Below, piece by piece: positions 1 through 8,412 of a stretch of 14,242 nt of DNA (positions are counted from its first letter, which is position 1; each line of letters opens with the position of its first letter). Where the stretch lies: the NCBI GenBank assembly GCA_004562975.1, contig SFQP01000016.1, positions 1 to 14,242 on the forward strand, given 5' to 3'. A program made the translations under genes and the position numbers. This stretch comes from a bacterium (lineage in GTDB: Bacteria > Bacteroidota > Bacteroidia > Bacteroidales > Bacteroidaceae). The notes beneath the pieces are model-generated. The model saw only the letters and a program-made list of their open reading frames with translations, searched no databases and had not been told where the DNA came from.

Positions 1-2
1 CT

Positions 3-2411
3 TTCGAGGTGGAGCTGCCGGAGCTTTACACCGTGACGGGCGCGGAGTACGAGGCGATACACGGCTGCTGGTGCAAGGCGATCAAGGTGCTGCCGGACTT
101 CTCCGTTGTCCACAAGCAGGACTGGTTCATCAAGGAGAAGTACAGACCGGAGTTGCAAAAGGAGGACATGAGTTTCCTCTCACGGAGCTTCGAGCGTCAC
201 TTCAACGAGCGACCGTACCTGAAGCACACGTGCTACCTCTACCTAACCAAGACGACGAAGGAGCGTAACCGGATGCAGAGCAATTTCAGCACGCTGTGCC
301 GGGGGCATATCATCCCGAAGGAGCTGGACAAGGAAACCGCCGCGAAGTTCATGGAGGCTGCGGAACAGTTCGAGCGCATCATCAACGACAGCGGCTTTGT
401 CAGGCTGCGCCGCCTCTCCACCGACGAGATTGTGGGGACGGAAGGCAAAACCGGACTGATAGAGCGTTATTTCTCGCTCATGCCCGAAGGCGATGCCACG
501 TTGCAGGACATAGACCTCTCGGCACGGGAGATGCGCATCGGCGACAACCGCCTGTGCCTGCACACCCTGTCCGACGCGGAAGACCTGCCCGGCACGGTGG
601 CTACCGACACCCGGTATGAGAAACTCTCCACCGACCGCTCGGACTGCCGCCTCTCCTTTGCATCCCCGGTGGGGCTGCTGCTCTCCTGCAACCACATCTA
701 CAACCAGTACGTGATTATCGACAACAGCGAGGAGAACCTTCAAAAATTCGAGAAGTCCGCGAGGAATATGCAGTCGTTATCCCGATACAGCCGGAGCAAC
801 AGCATCAACCGCGAGTGGATAGACCGATACTTGAACGAGGCGCACTCCTACGGTCTGACCTCGGTGCGGGCGCACTTCAACGTCATGGTGTGGAGCGACG
901 ACGCGGAAGAGCTGAAGCACATAAAGAACGACGTGGGCAGCCAGCTGGCAAGCATGGAGTGCGTGCCGCGCCACAACACCATCGACTGCCCGACACTCTA
1001 TTGGGCGGCGATGCCCGGCAATGCTGCGGACTTTCCGGCGGAAGAGAGTTTCCACACCTTCATTGAACAGGCGGTGTGCCTCTTCACGGAGGAAACCAAC
1101 TACCGCAGCTCGCTCTCGCCCTTCGGCATCAAGATGGTGGACAGGCTCACGGGAAAACCGCTGCACCTCGACATCAGTGACCTGCCGATGAAGCGGGGCA
1201 TCACCACGAACAGGAACAAGTTCGTATTAGGTCCTTCGGGTAGCGGCAAGTCGTTCTTCATGAACCATTTGGTGCGCCAATATTACGAGCAGGGCGCGCA
1301 TGTGGTATTGGTGGACACGGGAAACTCCTATCAGGGATTGTGCGAGATGATACGGCGCAAGACGGGCGGCACGGACGGCGTGTATTTCACCTACACGGAG
1401 GAGAAGCCCATCAGCTTCAACCCGTTCTACACCGACGACTACGTGTTTGACGTGGAGAAGAAGGACAGCATCAAGACGCTGCTGCTGACGCTCTGGAAGT
1501 CGGAGGACGACAAGGTGACGAAAACCGAAAGCGGGGAATTGGGCAGTGCCGTGAGTGCCTACATCGAGCGCATCAGGGCAGACCGGAGCATCGTGCCGTC
1601 GTTCAACACTTTCTACGAGTACATGCGCGACGACTACCGCAGGGAACTGGCGGAGCGTGACATCAAGGTGGAGAAGGAGGACTTCAACATCGACAACATG
1701 CTCACCACCATGCGGCAGTATTACCGGGGCGGACGCTACGACTTCCTGCTCAACTCGGCGGAGAACATCGACCTGCTGGGCAAACGGTTCATCGTCTTCG
1801 AGATTGATTCCATCAAGGACAACCGCGAACTGTTCCCGGTAGTGACCATCATCATCATGGAAGCCTTCATCAACAAGATGCGGCGTCTGAAAGGTGTGAG
1901 AAAGCAGCTTATCGTGGAAGAGGCTTGGAAGGCTCTCTCTTCGGCAAATATGGCTGACTACCTGCGCTATATGTACAAGACGGTGCGCAAGTATTTCGGT
2001 GAGGCAATCGTGGTGACGCAGGAGGTGGACGACATCATTTCCTCACCCGTTGTCAAGGAGAGCATCATCAACAACTCGGACTGTAAAATCCTGCTCGACC
2101 AGCGCAAGTACATGAACAAGTTCGACCAGATTCAGGCGTTGCTCGGACTGACGGAGAAGGAGAAGTCGCAGATACTCTCCATCAACATGGCGAACAACCC
2201 CTCACGGCTCTACAAGGAGGTGTGGATAGGCTTGGGCGGCACGCAGTCGGCGGTCTATGCCACCGAGGTGAGCGCGGAGGAATATCTGGCGTACACCACC
2301 GAGGAAACGGAAAAGGTGGAGGTGTACCGTCTGGCGGAGCAATTGGGCGGCGACATCGAAGCCGCCATCCGGCAGCTTGCCGAAAGGCGGAGAAACAAGA
2401 ACAATCAATAA
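3..2411 (+). CDS. traG: TraG, VirB4-like conjugation ATPase (5' end cut by window)
   Basis: This is the ATPase that energises pilus or channel assembly at the inner membrane of the Bacteroides type IV secretion system. The frame is open from the left edge (Phe, Glu, then GTG at base 9), so the true start lies outside; about 800 residues are visible, close to full length for the family. Counting from the GTG, a Walker A motif GPSGSGKS sits at residues 408-415, followed by a VVLVDTGNSY strand. A Walker B-type LIVEEAWK lies at 634-641, with the likely catalytic Glu at 637 or 638. The N-terminal half matches the Bacteroidetes TraG N-terminal domain (DUF3875) as I know it. The neighbours downstream follow the CTnDOT tra order, which supports the name. 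The family assignment is secure; the exact start cannot be seen. Confidence 0.95.
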   Translation, partial: FEVELPELYTVTGAEYEAIHGCWCKAIKVLPDFSVVHKQDWFIKEKYRPELQKEDMSFLSRSFERHFNERPYLKHTCYLYLTKTTKERNRMQSNFSTLCRGHIIPKELDKETAAKFMEAAEQFERIINDSGFVRLRRLSTDEIVGTEGKTGLIERYFSLMPEGDATLQDIDLSAREMRIGDNRLCLHTLSDAEDLPGTVATDTRYEKLSTDRSDCRLSFASPVGLLLSCNHIYNQYVIIDNSEENLQKFEKSARNMQSLSRYSRSNSINREWIDRYLNEAHSYGLTSVRAHFNVMVWSDDAEELKHIKNDVGSQLASMECVPRHNTIDCPTLYWAAMPGNAADFPAEESFHTFIEQAVCLFTEETNYRSSLSPFGIKMVDRLTGKPLHLDISDLPMKRGITTNRNKFVLGPSGSGKSFFMNHLVRQYYEQGAHVVLVDTGNSYQGLCEMIRRKTGGTDGVYFTYTEEKPISFNPFYTDDYVFDVEKKDSIKTLLLTLWKSEDDKVTKTESGELGSAVSAYIERIRADRSIVPSFNTFYEYMRDDYRRELAERDIKVEKEDFNIDNMLTTMRQYYRGGRYDFLLNSAENIDLLGKRFIVFEIDSIKDNRELFPVVTIIIMEAFINKMRRLKGVRKQLIVEEAWKALSSANMADYLRYMYKTVRKYFGEAIVVTQEVDDIISSPVVKESIINNSDCKILLDQRKYMNKFDQIQALLGLTEKEKSQILSINMANNPSRLYKEVWIGLGGTQSAVYATEVSAEEYLAYTTEETEKVEVYRLAEQLGGDIEAAIRQLAERRRNKNNQ

Positions 2412-2440
2412 ACCAATCATCAACAAAAAAAGAAAAGCGT

Positions 2441-2821
2441 ATGAGCATATCAAAAATTAAAATGCTGCAAGTCAGCAAGTGTTTAATCGGATTGGCGGTC
2501 ATGGTGCTGCAATCCTGCGACGTGGCGGAGAACCGCCGCGACTTGCTGTGCGGGAAATGGGAAAGCGTGGAGGGCAAGCCCGACGTGCTTATCTACAAGG
2601 AGGGCGAAGCCTACAAGGTGACGGTATTCAAACGGAGCGGCATCCGCCGCAGGCTGAAACCGGAAACCTATCTCTTGCAGGAGGAGAACGGCAACCTGTT
2701 CATGAACACCGGCTTCCGCATCGACGTGGCGTATAACGAAGCCACCGACGTGCTGACCTTCTCACCCAACGGGGACTACGTGCGTGTGAAGCCGCAGCCG
2801 GAAACTCCGGCAGAAAAATAA
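2441..2821 (+). CDS. DUF3876-type small lipoprotein of the tra operon
   Basis: A 126-residue protein between traG and traI. The reading frame is open further upstream, but that part overlaps traG in another frame. The ATG at 2441, 29 bases after the traG stop and behind an A-rich leader, is the sensible start. The N-terminus is a lipoprotein signal: basic start, hydrophobic stretch LIGLAVMVL and a lipobox LQSC with the lipidated Cys at 26. The mature part contains GKWESVEGKPDVLIY and a C-terminal segment with alternating hydrophobic residues, consistent with a small beta fold. It resembles the DUF3876 family found in Bacteroidetes conjugative elements. Its place between traG and traI could make it the traH of CTnDOT, but I infer that from position only. 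Function is unknown; an envelope-anchored accessory of the transfer apparatus is likely. Confidence 0.8.
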   Translation: MSISKIKMLQVSKCLIGLAVMVLQSCDVAENRRDLLCGKWESVEGKPDVLIYKEGEAYKVTVFKRSGIRRRLKPETYLLQEENGNLFMNTGFRIDVAYNEATDVLTFSPNGDYVRVKPQPETPAEK

Positions 2822-2827
2822 GAACCG

Positions 2828-2844
2828 CTAAAATCCAAAGAAAC
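2828..2844 (+). promoter_or_regulatory. A-rich translation leader of traI, shared with traN
   Basis: The bases CTAAAATCCAAAG followed by AAAC lead directly into the traI ATG. Almost the same leader stands before traN at 6830-6847, and a looser version before traQ. There is no strong Shine-Dalgarno, as is usual in Bacteroidetes. The sequence similarity is seen directly; a role in translation initiation is inferred. Confidence 0.35.
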
Positions 2845-3474
2845 ATGAGAACAAGAATAACATTCGTCATCTGCCTGTGCCTGCTTTTCGCGGGCAGGGC
2901 TTCCGCCCAATGGGTCGTGAGCGATCCGGGCAATCTGGCGCAAGGCATCATCAACGCCTCGAAGAACATCATCCACACCTCGAAGACCGCCACGAACATG
3001 GTGAACAACTTTCAGGAAACGGTGAAAATATACGAGCAGGGCAAGAAGTATTACGACGCCCTCAAATCGGTGAACAATCTGGTCAAGGACGCCCGCAAGG
3101 TGCAGCAGACCATCCTGATGGTGGGCGACATCACGGACATCTACGTGACCAGCTTCCAGAAGATGCTGCGCGACGACAACTTCACGGTGGAGGAACTCGG
3201 AGCCATCGCCTTCGGGTACACGAAGCTGCTGGAGGAATCCAACGACGTGCTGACGGAGCTGAAGAACGTGGTGAACATCACCACGCTCTCCATGACGGAC
3301 AAGGAGCGCATGGACGTGGTGGAACGCTGCCACTCCAAGATGAAACGTTACCGCAACCTCGTGAGCTACTACACCAACAAGAACATCAGCGTGAGCTACC
3401 TGCGTGCGAAGAAGAAAAACGACCTTGACCGCATCATGGGGCTGTACGGCAGTATGAACGAAAGATACTGGTAG
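2845..3474 (+). CDS. traI: TraI, DUF4141 secreted conjugation protein
   Basis: A 209-residue protein with a clear Sec signal peptide: residues 1-21 end in ASA before Gln22. The mature protein is largely helical and coiled-coil-like. It starts with SDPGNLAQGIINASKNII, continues through long amphipathic helices (about residues 40-130), and ends in a basic segment YLRAKKKNDLDRIMGLYGSM. This pattern fits the DUF4141 family, called TraI in CTnDOT-type elements. The gene sits between the VirB4-like and VirB6-like genes, the usual place of virB5, so a VirB5-like periplasmic or pilus-tip role is a reasonable inference. No catalytic motif is visible. It must not be confused with the TraI relaxase of F or RP4 plasmids. 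The stop is only three bases before the traJ start, suggesting coupling. Confidence 0.88.
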   Translation: MRTRITFVICLCLLFAGRASAQWVVSDPGNLAQGIINASKNIIHTSKTATNMVNNFQETVKIYEQGKKYYDALKSVNNLVKDARKVQQTILMVGDITDIYVTSFQKMLRDDNFTVEELGAIAFGYTKLLEESNDVLTELKNVVNITTLSMTDKERMDVVERCHSKMKRYRNLVSYYTNKNISVSYLRAKKKNDLDRIMGLYGSMNERYW

Positions 3475-3477
3475 CCT

Positions 3478-4482
3478 ATGGAGTTCGACAACCTTCACCA
3501 GATTCTCCGCTCGCTCTACGAGCAGATGATGCCGCTGTGCGCCGACATGGCGGGCGTGGCGAAAGGCATCGCCGGGCTGGGCGCGCTCTTCTATGTCGCC
3601 TACCGGGTATGGCAGTCGCTGGCGAGAGCCGAACCGATAGACGTCTTCCCGATGCTCCGTCCCTTTGCCGTCGGTCTGTGCATCATGTTCTTCCCTACGG
3701 TGGTGCTTGGCACGATAAACAGCGTCCTCTCGCCCGTCGTGCAGGGTACGGCGAAACTGCTCGAAACGCAGACTTTGGACATGAACAAGTACCGTGAGCA
3801 GAAGGACAGGCTGGAATACGAGGCGATGGTGCGCAATCCCGAAACCGCCTACCTCGTGTCCAACGAGGAGTTTGACAAGCAACTGGAGGAATTGGGCTGG
3901 TCGCCCTCCGACATGGTGACGATGGCGGGGATGTATATCGACCGGGGGATGTACAAGATGAAGAAGGGCATCCGCGACTTCTTCCGCGAGATACTGGAAC
4001 TGATGTTCCAAGCCGCCGCCCTCGTGATAGACACCATCCGCACGTTCTTCCTCGTGGTGCTGGCGATACTCGGTCCGATAGCCTTCGCCATATCGGTGTG
4101 GGACGGCTTCCAAAGCACGCTCACGCAGTGGATATGCCGCTACATTCAGGTCTATCTGTGGCTGCCCGTGTCGGACATATTCAGCACCATACTCGCCAAG
4201 ATTCAGGTGTTGATGCTCCAGAGCGACATCGAGCGCATGCAGACCGACCCCAACTTCTCGCTGGATTCCAGCGACGGGGTGTATATCGTGTTCATGATAA
4301 TCGGCATCATCGGCTACTTCACCATTCCGACGGTGGCGGGCTGGATCATTCAAGCCGGGGGCATGGGCGGCTACGGGCGCAACGTGAACCAGATGGCGGG
4401 ACGCGCCGGAAGCATGGCGGGCAGCGTGGCGGGTGCTACCGCAGGCAACATGGTCGGACGTGCCGGGAAACTGCTGAAATAA
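3478..4482 (+). CDS. traJ: TraJ, VirB6/TrbL-like polytopic inner-membrane channel protein
   Basis: A 334-residue membrane protein. Hydrophobic segments lie near residues 27-45, 63-88, 175-207 (long, probably two passes), 222-247 and 268-291. Charged stretches come between them, including a large soluble loop at about 90-165. The C-terminus, about 293-330, is rich in Gly, Ala and Met with GRAGSMAGSVAGATAG-type small-residue repeats, typical of VirB6/TrbL-like proteins. It is the CTnDOT TraJ family and should form part of the inner-membrane translocation channel. It begins three bases after traI and is followed by a 31-base A-rich gap before traK. The family is certain; topology is estimated by eye. 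Confidence 0.92.
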   Translation: MEFDNLHQILRSLYEQMMPLCADMAGVAKGIAGLGALFYVAYRVWQSLARAEPIDVFPMLRPFAVGLCIMFFPTVVLGTINSVLSPVVQGTAKLLETQTLDMNKYREQKDRLEYEAMVRNPETAYLVSNEEFDKQLEELGWSPSDMVTMAGMYIDRGMYKMKKGIRDFFREILELMFQAAALVIDTIRTFFLVVLAILGPIAFAISVWDGFQSTLTQWICRYIQVYLWLPVSDIFSTILAKIQVLMLQSDIERMQTDPNFSLDSSDGVYIVFMIIGIIGYFTIPTVAGWIIQAGGMGGYGRNVNQMAGRAGSMAGSVAGATAGNMVGRAGKLLK

Positions 4483-4513
4483 TCAATGTGCAATTATAAA
4501 CGGAAAAAGTAAA

Positions 4514-5137
4514 ATGGAATTCAAGTCACTCAAAAACATCGAATCATCGTTCAGGCAGATACGCCTGTTCGGTATCGTCTTCCTCTCGCTGTGCGCCGTG
4601 ATAACGGTATGGAGCGTGTGGAGTTCCTACCGCTTCGCGGAGCGGCAGCGTGAAAAGATCTATGTGCTGGATAACGGCAAGTCGCTGATGCTGGCACTCT
4701 CGCAGGACCTCTCGCAGAACCGTCCGGCGGAAGCGAGGGAGCATGTGCGCCGCTTCCACGAGCTGTTTTTCACGCTCTCGCCCGAAAAGAGCGCGATAGA
4801 ACACAACGTGAAGCGTGCGTTGCTGCTGGCGGACAAGAGCGTGTACAACTACTATTCGGACTTCGCCGAGAAAGGGTACTACAACCGCATCATCGCCGGT
4901 AACATCAACCAAGTGCTGAAAGTGGACAGTGTGGTGTGCGACTTCAACGGCTATCCCTACCGTGCCGTGACCTACGCCACGCAGAAGATCATCCGGCAGA
5001 GCAACGTCACAGAGCGCAGCCTCGTGACCACTTGTCGCCTCTTGAACTCGTCTCGTTCGGACGACAACCCCAACGGGTTCACCATCGAGGGATTCACCAT
5101 CATCGAGAACAAGGATTTACAAACCATCAAAAGGTAA
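4514..5137 (+). CDS. traK: TraK, VirB8-like bitopic assembly factor
   Basis: A 207-residue protein with a short cytoplasmic N-terminus, one membrane helix at about residues 18-38 (LFGIVFLSLCAVITVWSVW) and a periplasmic domain of about 165 residues. Size and layout match VirB8, and the sequence belongs to the Bacteroides TraK family. VirB8-like proteins nucleate assembly and link the inner-membrane complex to the VirB9/VirB10 core. The periplasmic part has a helical start and a strand-rich end (VVCDFNGYPYRAVTYATQKI, then FTIEGFTIIENKD), as expected for the NTF2-like VirB8 fold. The start at 4514 follows an A-rich leader. It ends six bases before traL. Confidence 0.9.
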   Translation: MEFKSLKNIESSFRQIRLFGIVFLSLCAVITVWSVWSSYRFAERQREKIYVLDNGKSLMLALSQDLSQNRPAEAREHVRRFHELFFTLSPEKSAIEHNVKRALLLADKSVYNYYSDFAEKGYYNRIIAGNINQVLKVDSVVCDFNGYPYRAVTYATQKIIRQSNVTERSLVTTCRLLNSSRSDDNPNGFTIEGFTIIENKDLQTIKR

Positions 5138-5143
5138 ACGGAT

Positions 5144-5464
5144 ATGAAGAAAATCAAGAAATCATTTTGGGGCGCATATTGGAAACTCCATGACAAAAAG
5201 AAAATGCTGGTGGCAAGGCTCAGGGGCTATCTGGACGGTTTGCCGCCGAAGACACGCAGGCGCATCGTGCTGGCAATGCTCGCCGCATTCGCCACGCTTG
5301 CCCTCTACACTTTCGGTAAAGCCGTCTATGACATCGGCAGGAATGACGGTAGCCGGATGGTGACAGACCATGCCGGACAGGTGGAACTGTCCGTACAGCA
5401 AAAAACGGAAAATCACTTAATACCTTATTTATATGGAACAGACAAAGAACGAAACGAAGATTGA
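5144..5464 (+). CDS. traL: TraL, small single-pass conjugation protein
   Basis: A 106-residue protein with a very basic N-terminus (KKIKK, HDKKK, KTRRR) and one membrane helix at about residues 41-58, followed by a short extracytoplasmic tail. The positive-inside rule places residues 1-40 in the cytoplasm. This layout fits the Bacteroidetes TraL family (DUF3989). No enzymatic motif is present; its exact role in the apparatus is not established to my knowledge. Its last 32 bases are also read in another frame as the beginning of traM, which points to coupled translation and perhaps a fixed ratio of the two membrane proteins. Confidence 0.85.
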   Translation: MKKIKKSFWGAYWKLHDKKKMLVARLRGYLDGLPPKTRRRIVLAMLAAFATLALYTFGKAVYDIGRNDGSRMVTDHAGQVELSVQQKTENHLIPYLYGTDKERNED

Positions 5465-6803
5465 GAACAAGACGGAGAGCAAGCCCGAAAACAAGACGGC
5501 TCCCGGCAACGACAAGCCGAAGAAGGAGCGCAAGCCGCTGACCGAAGCCCAACGGCTGAAACGTCAGAAAATGATAGTGCTTCCCGCTATGGTGCTGGTA
5601 TTCATCGGGGCGATGTGGCTGATATTCGCCCCGTCCTCCGGCAAGGAGCAGGAACCGGGAACAAGCGGCTACAACATCGAGATGCCCGACGCGGACAAGG
5701 AGAACCGCCGGATTATCGGTGACAAGGCGAAAGCCTACGAGCAGGGGGCAATGGAGGAACGGCAGGAGAACCGCAGCCGCGCCATGCAGCAGTTGGGCGA
5801 CCTGTTCGACCGCGAAACGGCGGCAGCGGATGGGGACAGCGACTTCGACCTTGCCAATCCCGGCGGAACGGAAGAGGCGGTGAAGCCCGCGCCGAAAACC
5901 ATCCAGTCCTCGGCAGCTGCCTACCGTGACCTCAATGCCACACTCGGCAACTTCTACGAGCAGCCGAAGAACGACAATGCGGAGATGGACGAACTGCTGG
6001 AACGCATCGCCACGCTCGAATCCGAACTGGAAAGCGGAAAAGAGAGAAGCTCCACGATGGACGAGCAGGTGGCACTCATGGAAAAATCCTACGAGCTGGC
6101 GGCGAAGTACATGGGCGGTCAGAACGGCACGCAGGCGGCGGGACAGACCACAGAGCCGTCCCCCGTGCAGAAAGCCGGAAAGAATACGGCAAAACCCGTC
6201 AGGCAGGTGACGCATCAGGTGGTGTCCTCGCTCGGACAGCCCGTGAGCAATGCCGAATTTGTCGCTTCCTTCTCGCAGGAACGCAACCGCAGTTTCAACA
6301 CGGCGGTGGGCATTACAACCGTATCGGACAGGAACACCATACCGGCATGTGTCTATGGGGCGCAGAGCGTGACGGACGGGCAGGCGGTCAGGTTGCGCTT
6401 GCTGGAGCCGATGGCGGTAGCAGACCGGATCATTCCCCGTAATGCGGTGGTGGTCGGCGCAGCCAAGATTCAGGGCGAACGGCTCGCTATCGAAATCACC
6501 TCGCTGGAACACGACGGTACGGTTATCCCGGTGGAGTTGGAGGTCTATGACACGGACGGACAGCCCGGCATATTCATCCCCAACTCGATGGAGATGAACG
6601 CTGTCCGGGAGGTTGCCGCCAACATGGGCGGCTCGCTGGGGAGCAGCATCAACATCTCCACCAATGCCGGGGCGCAGCTCGCCTCCGACTTGGGCAAGGG
6701 GCTGATACAAGGCACGAGCCAGTATATAGCCAAGAAGATGCGCACCGTCAAAGTGCATCTGAAAGCCGGGTACAGGGTCATGCTCTATCAAGGAGTGAAT
6801 TAA
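5433..6803 (+). CDS. traM: TraM, VirB10-like core-complex protein
   Basis: A 456-residue protein of VirB10 architecture. A charged cytoplasmic tail (1-46) is low-complexity and rich in Lys, Glu, Asn and Thr, with ENKT repeated. One membrane helix follows at about 48-66, then an acidic linker, then a coiled coil at about 185-220 (MDELLERIATLESELESGKE). A Pro/Thr/Gln-rich hinge leads to a C-terminal domain from about residue 290. That domain holds LRLLEPM, RNAVVVGAAKIQGERL and VPVELEVYDTDGQPG, the strand-rich pattern of the TrbI/VirB10 barrel. It should span the periplasm and pair with TraN in the core complex. The ATG at 5433 lies inside traL. The 32-base overlap is accepted because the N-terminal tail reads as a normal VirB10 cytoplasmic tail. 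Confidence 0.92.
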   Translation: MEQTKNETKIENKTESKPENKTAPGNDKPKKERKPLTEAQRLKRQKMIVLPAMVLVFIGAMWLIFAPSSGKEQEPGTSGYNIEMPDADKENRRIIGDKAKAYEQGAMEERQENRSRAMQQLGDLFDRETAAADGDSDFDLANPGGTEEAVKPAPKTIQSSAAAYRDLNATLGNFYEQPKNDNAEMDELLERIATLESELESGKERSSTMDEQVALMEKSYELAAKYMGGQNGTQAAGQTTEPSPVQKAGKNTAKPVRQVTHQVVSSLGQPVSNAEFVASFSQERNRSFNTAVGITTVSDRNTIPACVYGAQSVTDGQAVRLRLLEPMAVADRIIPRNAVVVGAAKIQGERLAIEITSLEHDGTVIPVELEVYDTDGQPGIFIPNSMEMNAVREVAANMGGSLGSSINISTNAGAQLASDLGKGLIQGTSQYIAKKMRTVKVHLKAGYRVMLYQGVN

Positions 6804-6829
6804 GGAAATAATCAAATTTTTATTTACCA

Positions 6830-6847
6830 CTAAAAATCCAAAGTAAA
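6830..6847 (+). promoter_or_regulatory. A-rich translation leader of traN, shared with traI
   Basis: CTAAAAATCCAAAG followed by TAAA runs into the traN ATG. It differs from the traI leader by one extra A within the run. The 44-base traM-traN gap is AT-rich against GC-rich neighbours, so it could also hold an internal promoter, but I found no clear Bacteroides TAnnTTTG box. The likeness is seen; the function is inferred. Confidence 0.35.
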
Positions 6848-7834
6848 ATGAAAAAAGTAATCATGATGTTTGCCCTCGCTATGGGCATCGCAACTGCCAA
6901 CGCGCAGGAAAACGTAACCGTTGGGCAAAGCAACGGAAGTGACCAACCGACCTTGACAAAGGAGGTCTATCCGCAGAAGGAGGCGGACGGCGACCTGTAT
7001 CACGGTCTGACGAGAAAGCTGGGCTTTGACCGCATGGTTCCCCCGCACGGCTTGGAAGTGACCTACGACAAGACCGTGCATGTCATCTTCCCGGCGGAGG
7101 TGCGCTATGTCGATTTAGGCTCGCCCGACCTGATCGCGGGCAAAGCCGACGGAGCGGAGAACGTCATCCGTGTGAAGGCAACCGTGAGGAACTTCCCGAA
7201 CGAAACCAACATGTCTGTCATCACGGAGGACGGGAGTTTCTACACCTTCAACGTGAAGTACGCCGCCGAGCCGCTGCTGCTCAATGTGGAGATGTGCGAC
7301 TTCATCCATGACGGCGAGGCGGTGAACCGCCCGAACAACGCGCAGGAAATCTACCTGAAAGAGCTGGGCAGCGAAAGCCCGATGCTGGTGCGCCTTATCA
7401 TGAAGTCCATCCACAAGCAGAACAAACGTGAGGTGAAGCATATCGGCTGCAAGCGTTTCGGCATCCAGTACCTTCTGAAAGGCATATACACGCACAACGG
7501 GCTTCTGTATTTCCACACGGAAATCAGGAACCAGAGCAACGTGCCTTTCGATGTGGACTACATCACATGGAAAATCGTGGACAAGAAGGTGGCGAAGCGT
7601 ACCGCCGTGCAGGAGCGTGTCATCCTGCCGCTCCGCGCACAGAACTACGCCACGTTCGTGCCGGGCAAAAAAAGCGAGCGCACGGTCTTCACGATGGCGA
7701 AGTTCACCATCCCCGACGGCAAGTGCCTCGTGGTGGAGCTGAACGAGAAGAACGGAGGTCGCCACCAGTCTTTCGTGATCGAAAATGAGGATTTGGTACG
7801 TGCAAACACGATTAACGAACTCCAAGTGCGCTGA
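6848..7834 (+). CDS. traN: TraN, VirB9-like periplasmic/outer-membrane conjugation protein (DUF4138)
   Basis: A 328-residue secreted protein; residues 1-20 form a Sec signal ending ANA before Gln. The first mature part (about 65-160) contains KTVHVIFPAEVRYVDLGSPD followed by IRVKATVRNFPNETNMSVIT. This is the strand-rich N-terminal domain typical of VirB9-like TraN (DUF4138), where such proteins contact VirB10. The second half (about 195-310) holds LLKGIYTHNGLLYFHTEIRN and VDYITWKIVDKK, a second beta domain. TraN should form the outer part of the core complex with TraM. It follows traM by 44 bases and ends two bases before traO. The family is secure. Confidence 0.92.
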   Translation: MKKVIMMFALAMGIATANAQENVTVGQSNGSDQPTLTKEVYPQKEADGDLYHGLTRKLGFDRMVPPHGLEVTYDKTVHVIFPAEVRYVDLGSPDLIAGKADGAENVIRVKATVRNFPNETNMSVITEDGSFYTFNVKYAAEPLLLNVEMCDFIHDGEAVNRPNNAQEIYLKELGSESPMLVRLIMKSIHKQNKREVKHIGCKRFGIQYLLKGIYTHNGLLYFHTEIRNQSNVPFDVDYITWKIVDKKVAKRTAVQERVILPLRAQNYATFVPGKKSERTVFTMAKFTIPDGKCLVVELNEKNGGRHQSFVIENEDLVRANTINELQVR

Positions 7835-7836
7835 CC

Positions 7837-8412
7837 ATGAGAAAGCACATCGCAATAATCATCGCGTCGCTTGCACTCTTCACGGGGCAGGCGCACGCCC
7901 AGCGATGCCTGCCGAAGATGCAGGGTATCGAGGTCAGGGCGAATCTGGCAGACGGCTTCAAACCCGGCGGTAACGACGGCGGGTACAGTTTCGGGGCGGC
8001 TCTCTCCACCTACACGAAGAAGGGTAATAAATGGGTGTTCGGAGGTGAGTATATTCTGAAGAACAACCCCTACAAGGACACTTCCATACCTGTGGCGCAG
8101 TTCACGGCGGAAGGCGGCTACTATTTCAAGATACTTTCCGATGCCCGTAAAATCGTGTTCGTCTATGCGGGGGCTTCGGCTCTCGCCGGGTATGAATCGG
8201 TGAATTGGGGCGAAAAGGTGCTGCATGACGGCTCGACACTGCATGACCGGGACGCCTTCGTCTATGGCGGTGCGCTGACGCTGGACGTGGAGTTTTACGT
8301 GGCTGACCGTATCGCCCTGCTCGCCAACCTCCGGGAGCGTTGCCTGTGGGGTGGCGACACGAAGAAATTTCATACGCAGTGGGGCATGGGTATAAAGTTC
8401 ATCATCAACTGA
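7837..8412 (+). CDS. traO: TraO, secreted envelope conjugation protein
   Basis: A 191-residue protein with a Sec signal, residues 1-21, ending AHA before Gln22. The mature part is rich in aromatic and Gly residues in alternating strands (YSFGAALSTYTKKGNKWVFGGEY, VFVYAGASALAGYESV, LTLDVEFYVADRIALLANLR) and ends in FIIN after KF. That is the look of a small outer-membrane beta-barrel. Position and sequence match TraO of Bacteroides conjugative transposons. Its role is not defined; an outer-membrane accessory of the core complex is the best inference. The stop TGA shares bases with the traP start (TGATG), so the two are coupled. Confidence 0.85.
   Translation: MRKHIAIIIASLALFTGQAHAQRCLPKMQGIEVRANLADGFKPGGNDGGYSFGAALSTYTKKGNKWVFGGEYILKNNPYKDTSIPVAQFTAEGGYYFKILSDARKIVFVYAGASALAGYESVNWGEKVLHDGSTLHDRDAFVYGGALTLDVEFYVADRIALLANLRERCLWGGDTKKFHTQWGMGIKFIIN

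Noticed and set aside
2776..4353. Long 525-residue open frame on the minus strand across traI and traJ
   Set aside because: It is the antisense shadow of GC-rich codons. It is extremely rich in His, Val, Arg and Leu without domain character, while the plus strand holds recognised tra genes.
5220..6830. Long 536-residue open frame on the minus strand across traL and traM
   Set aside because: Same reason: an antisense shadow with Arg-, His- and Leu-rich composition, opposite a clear VirB10-like gene.
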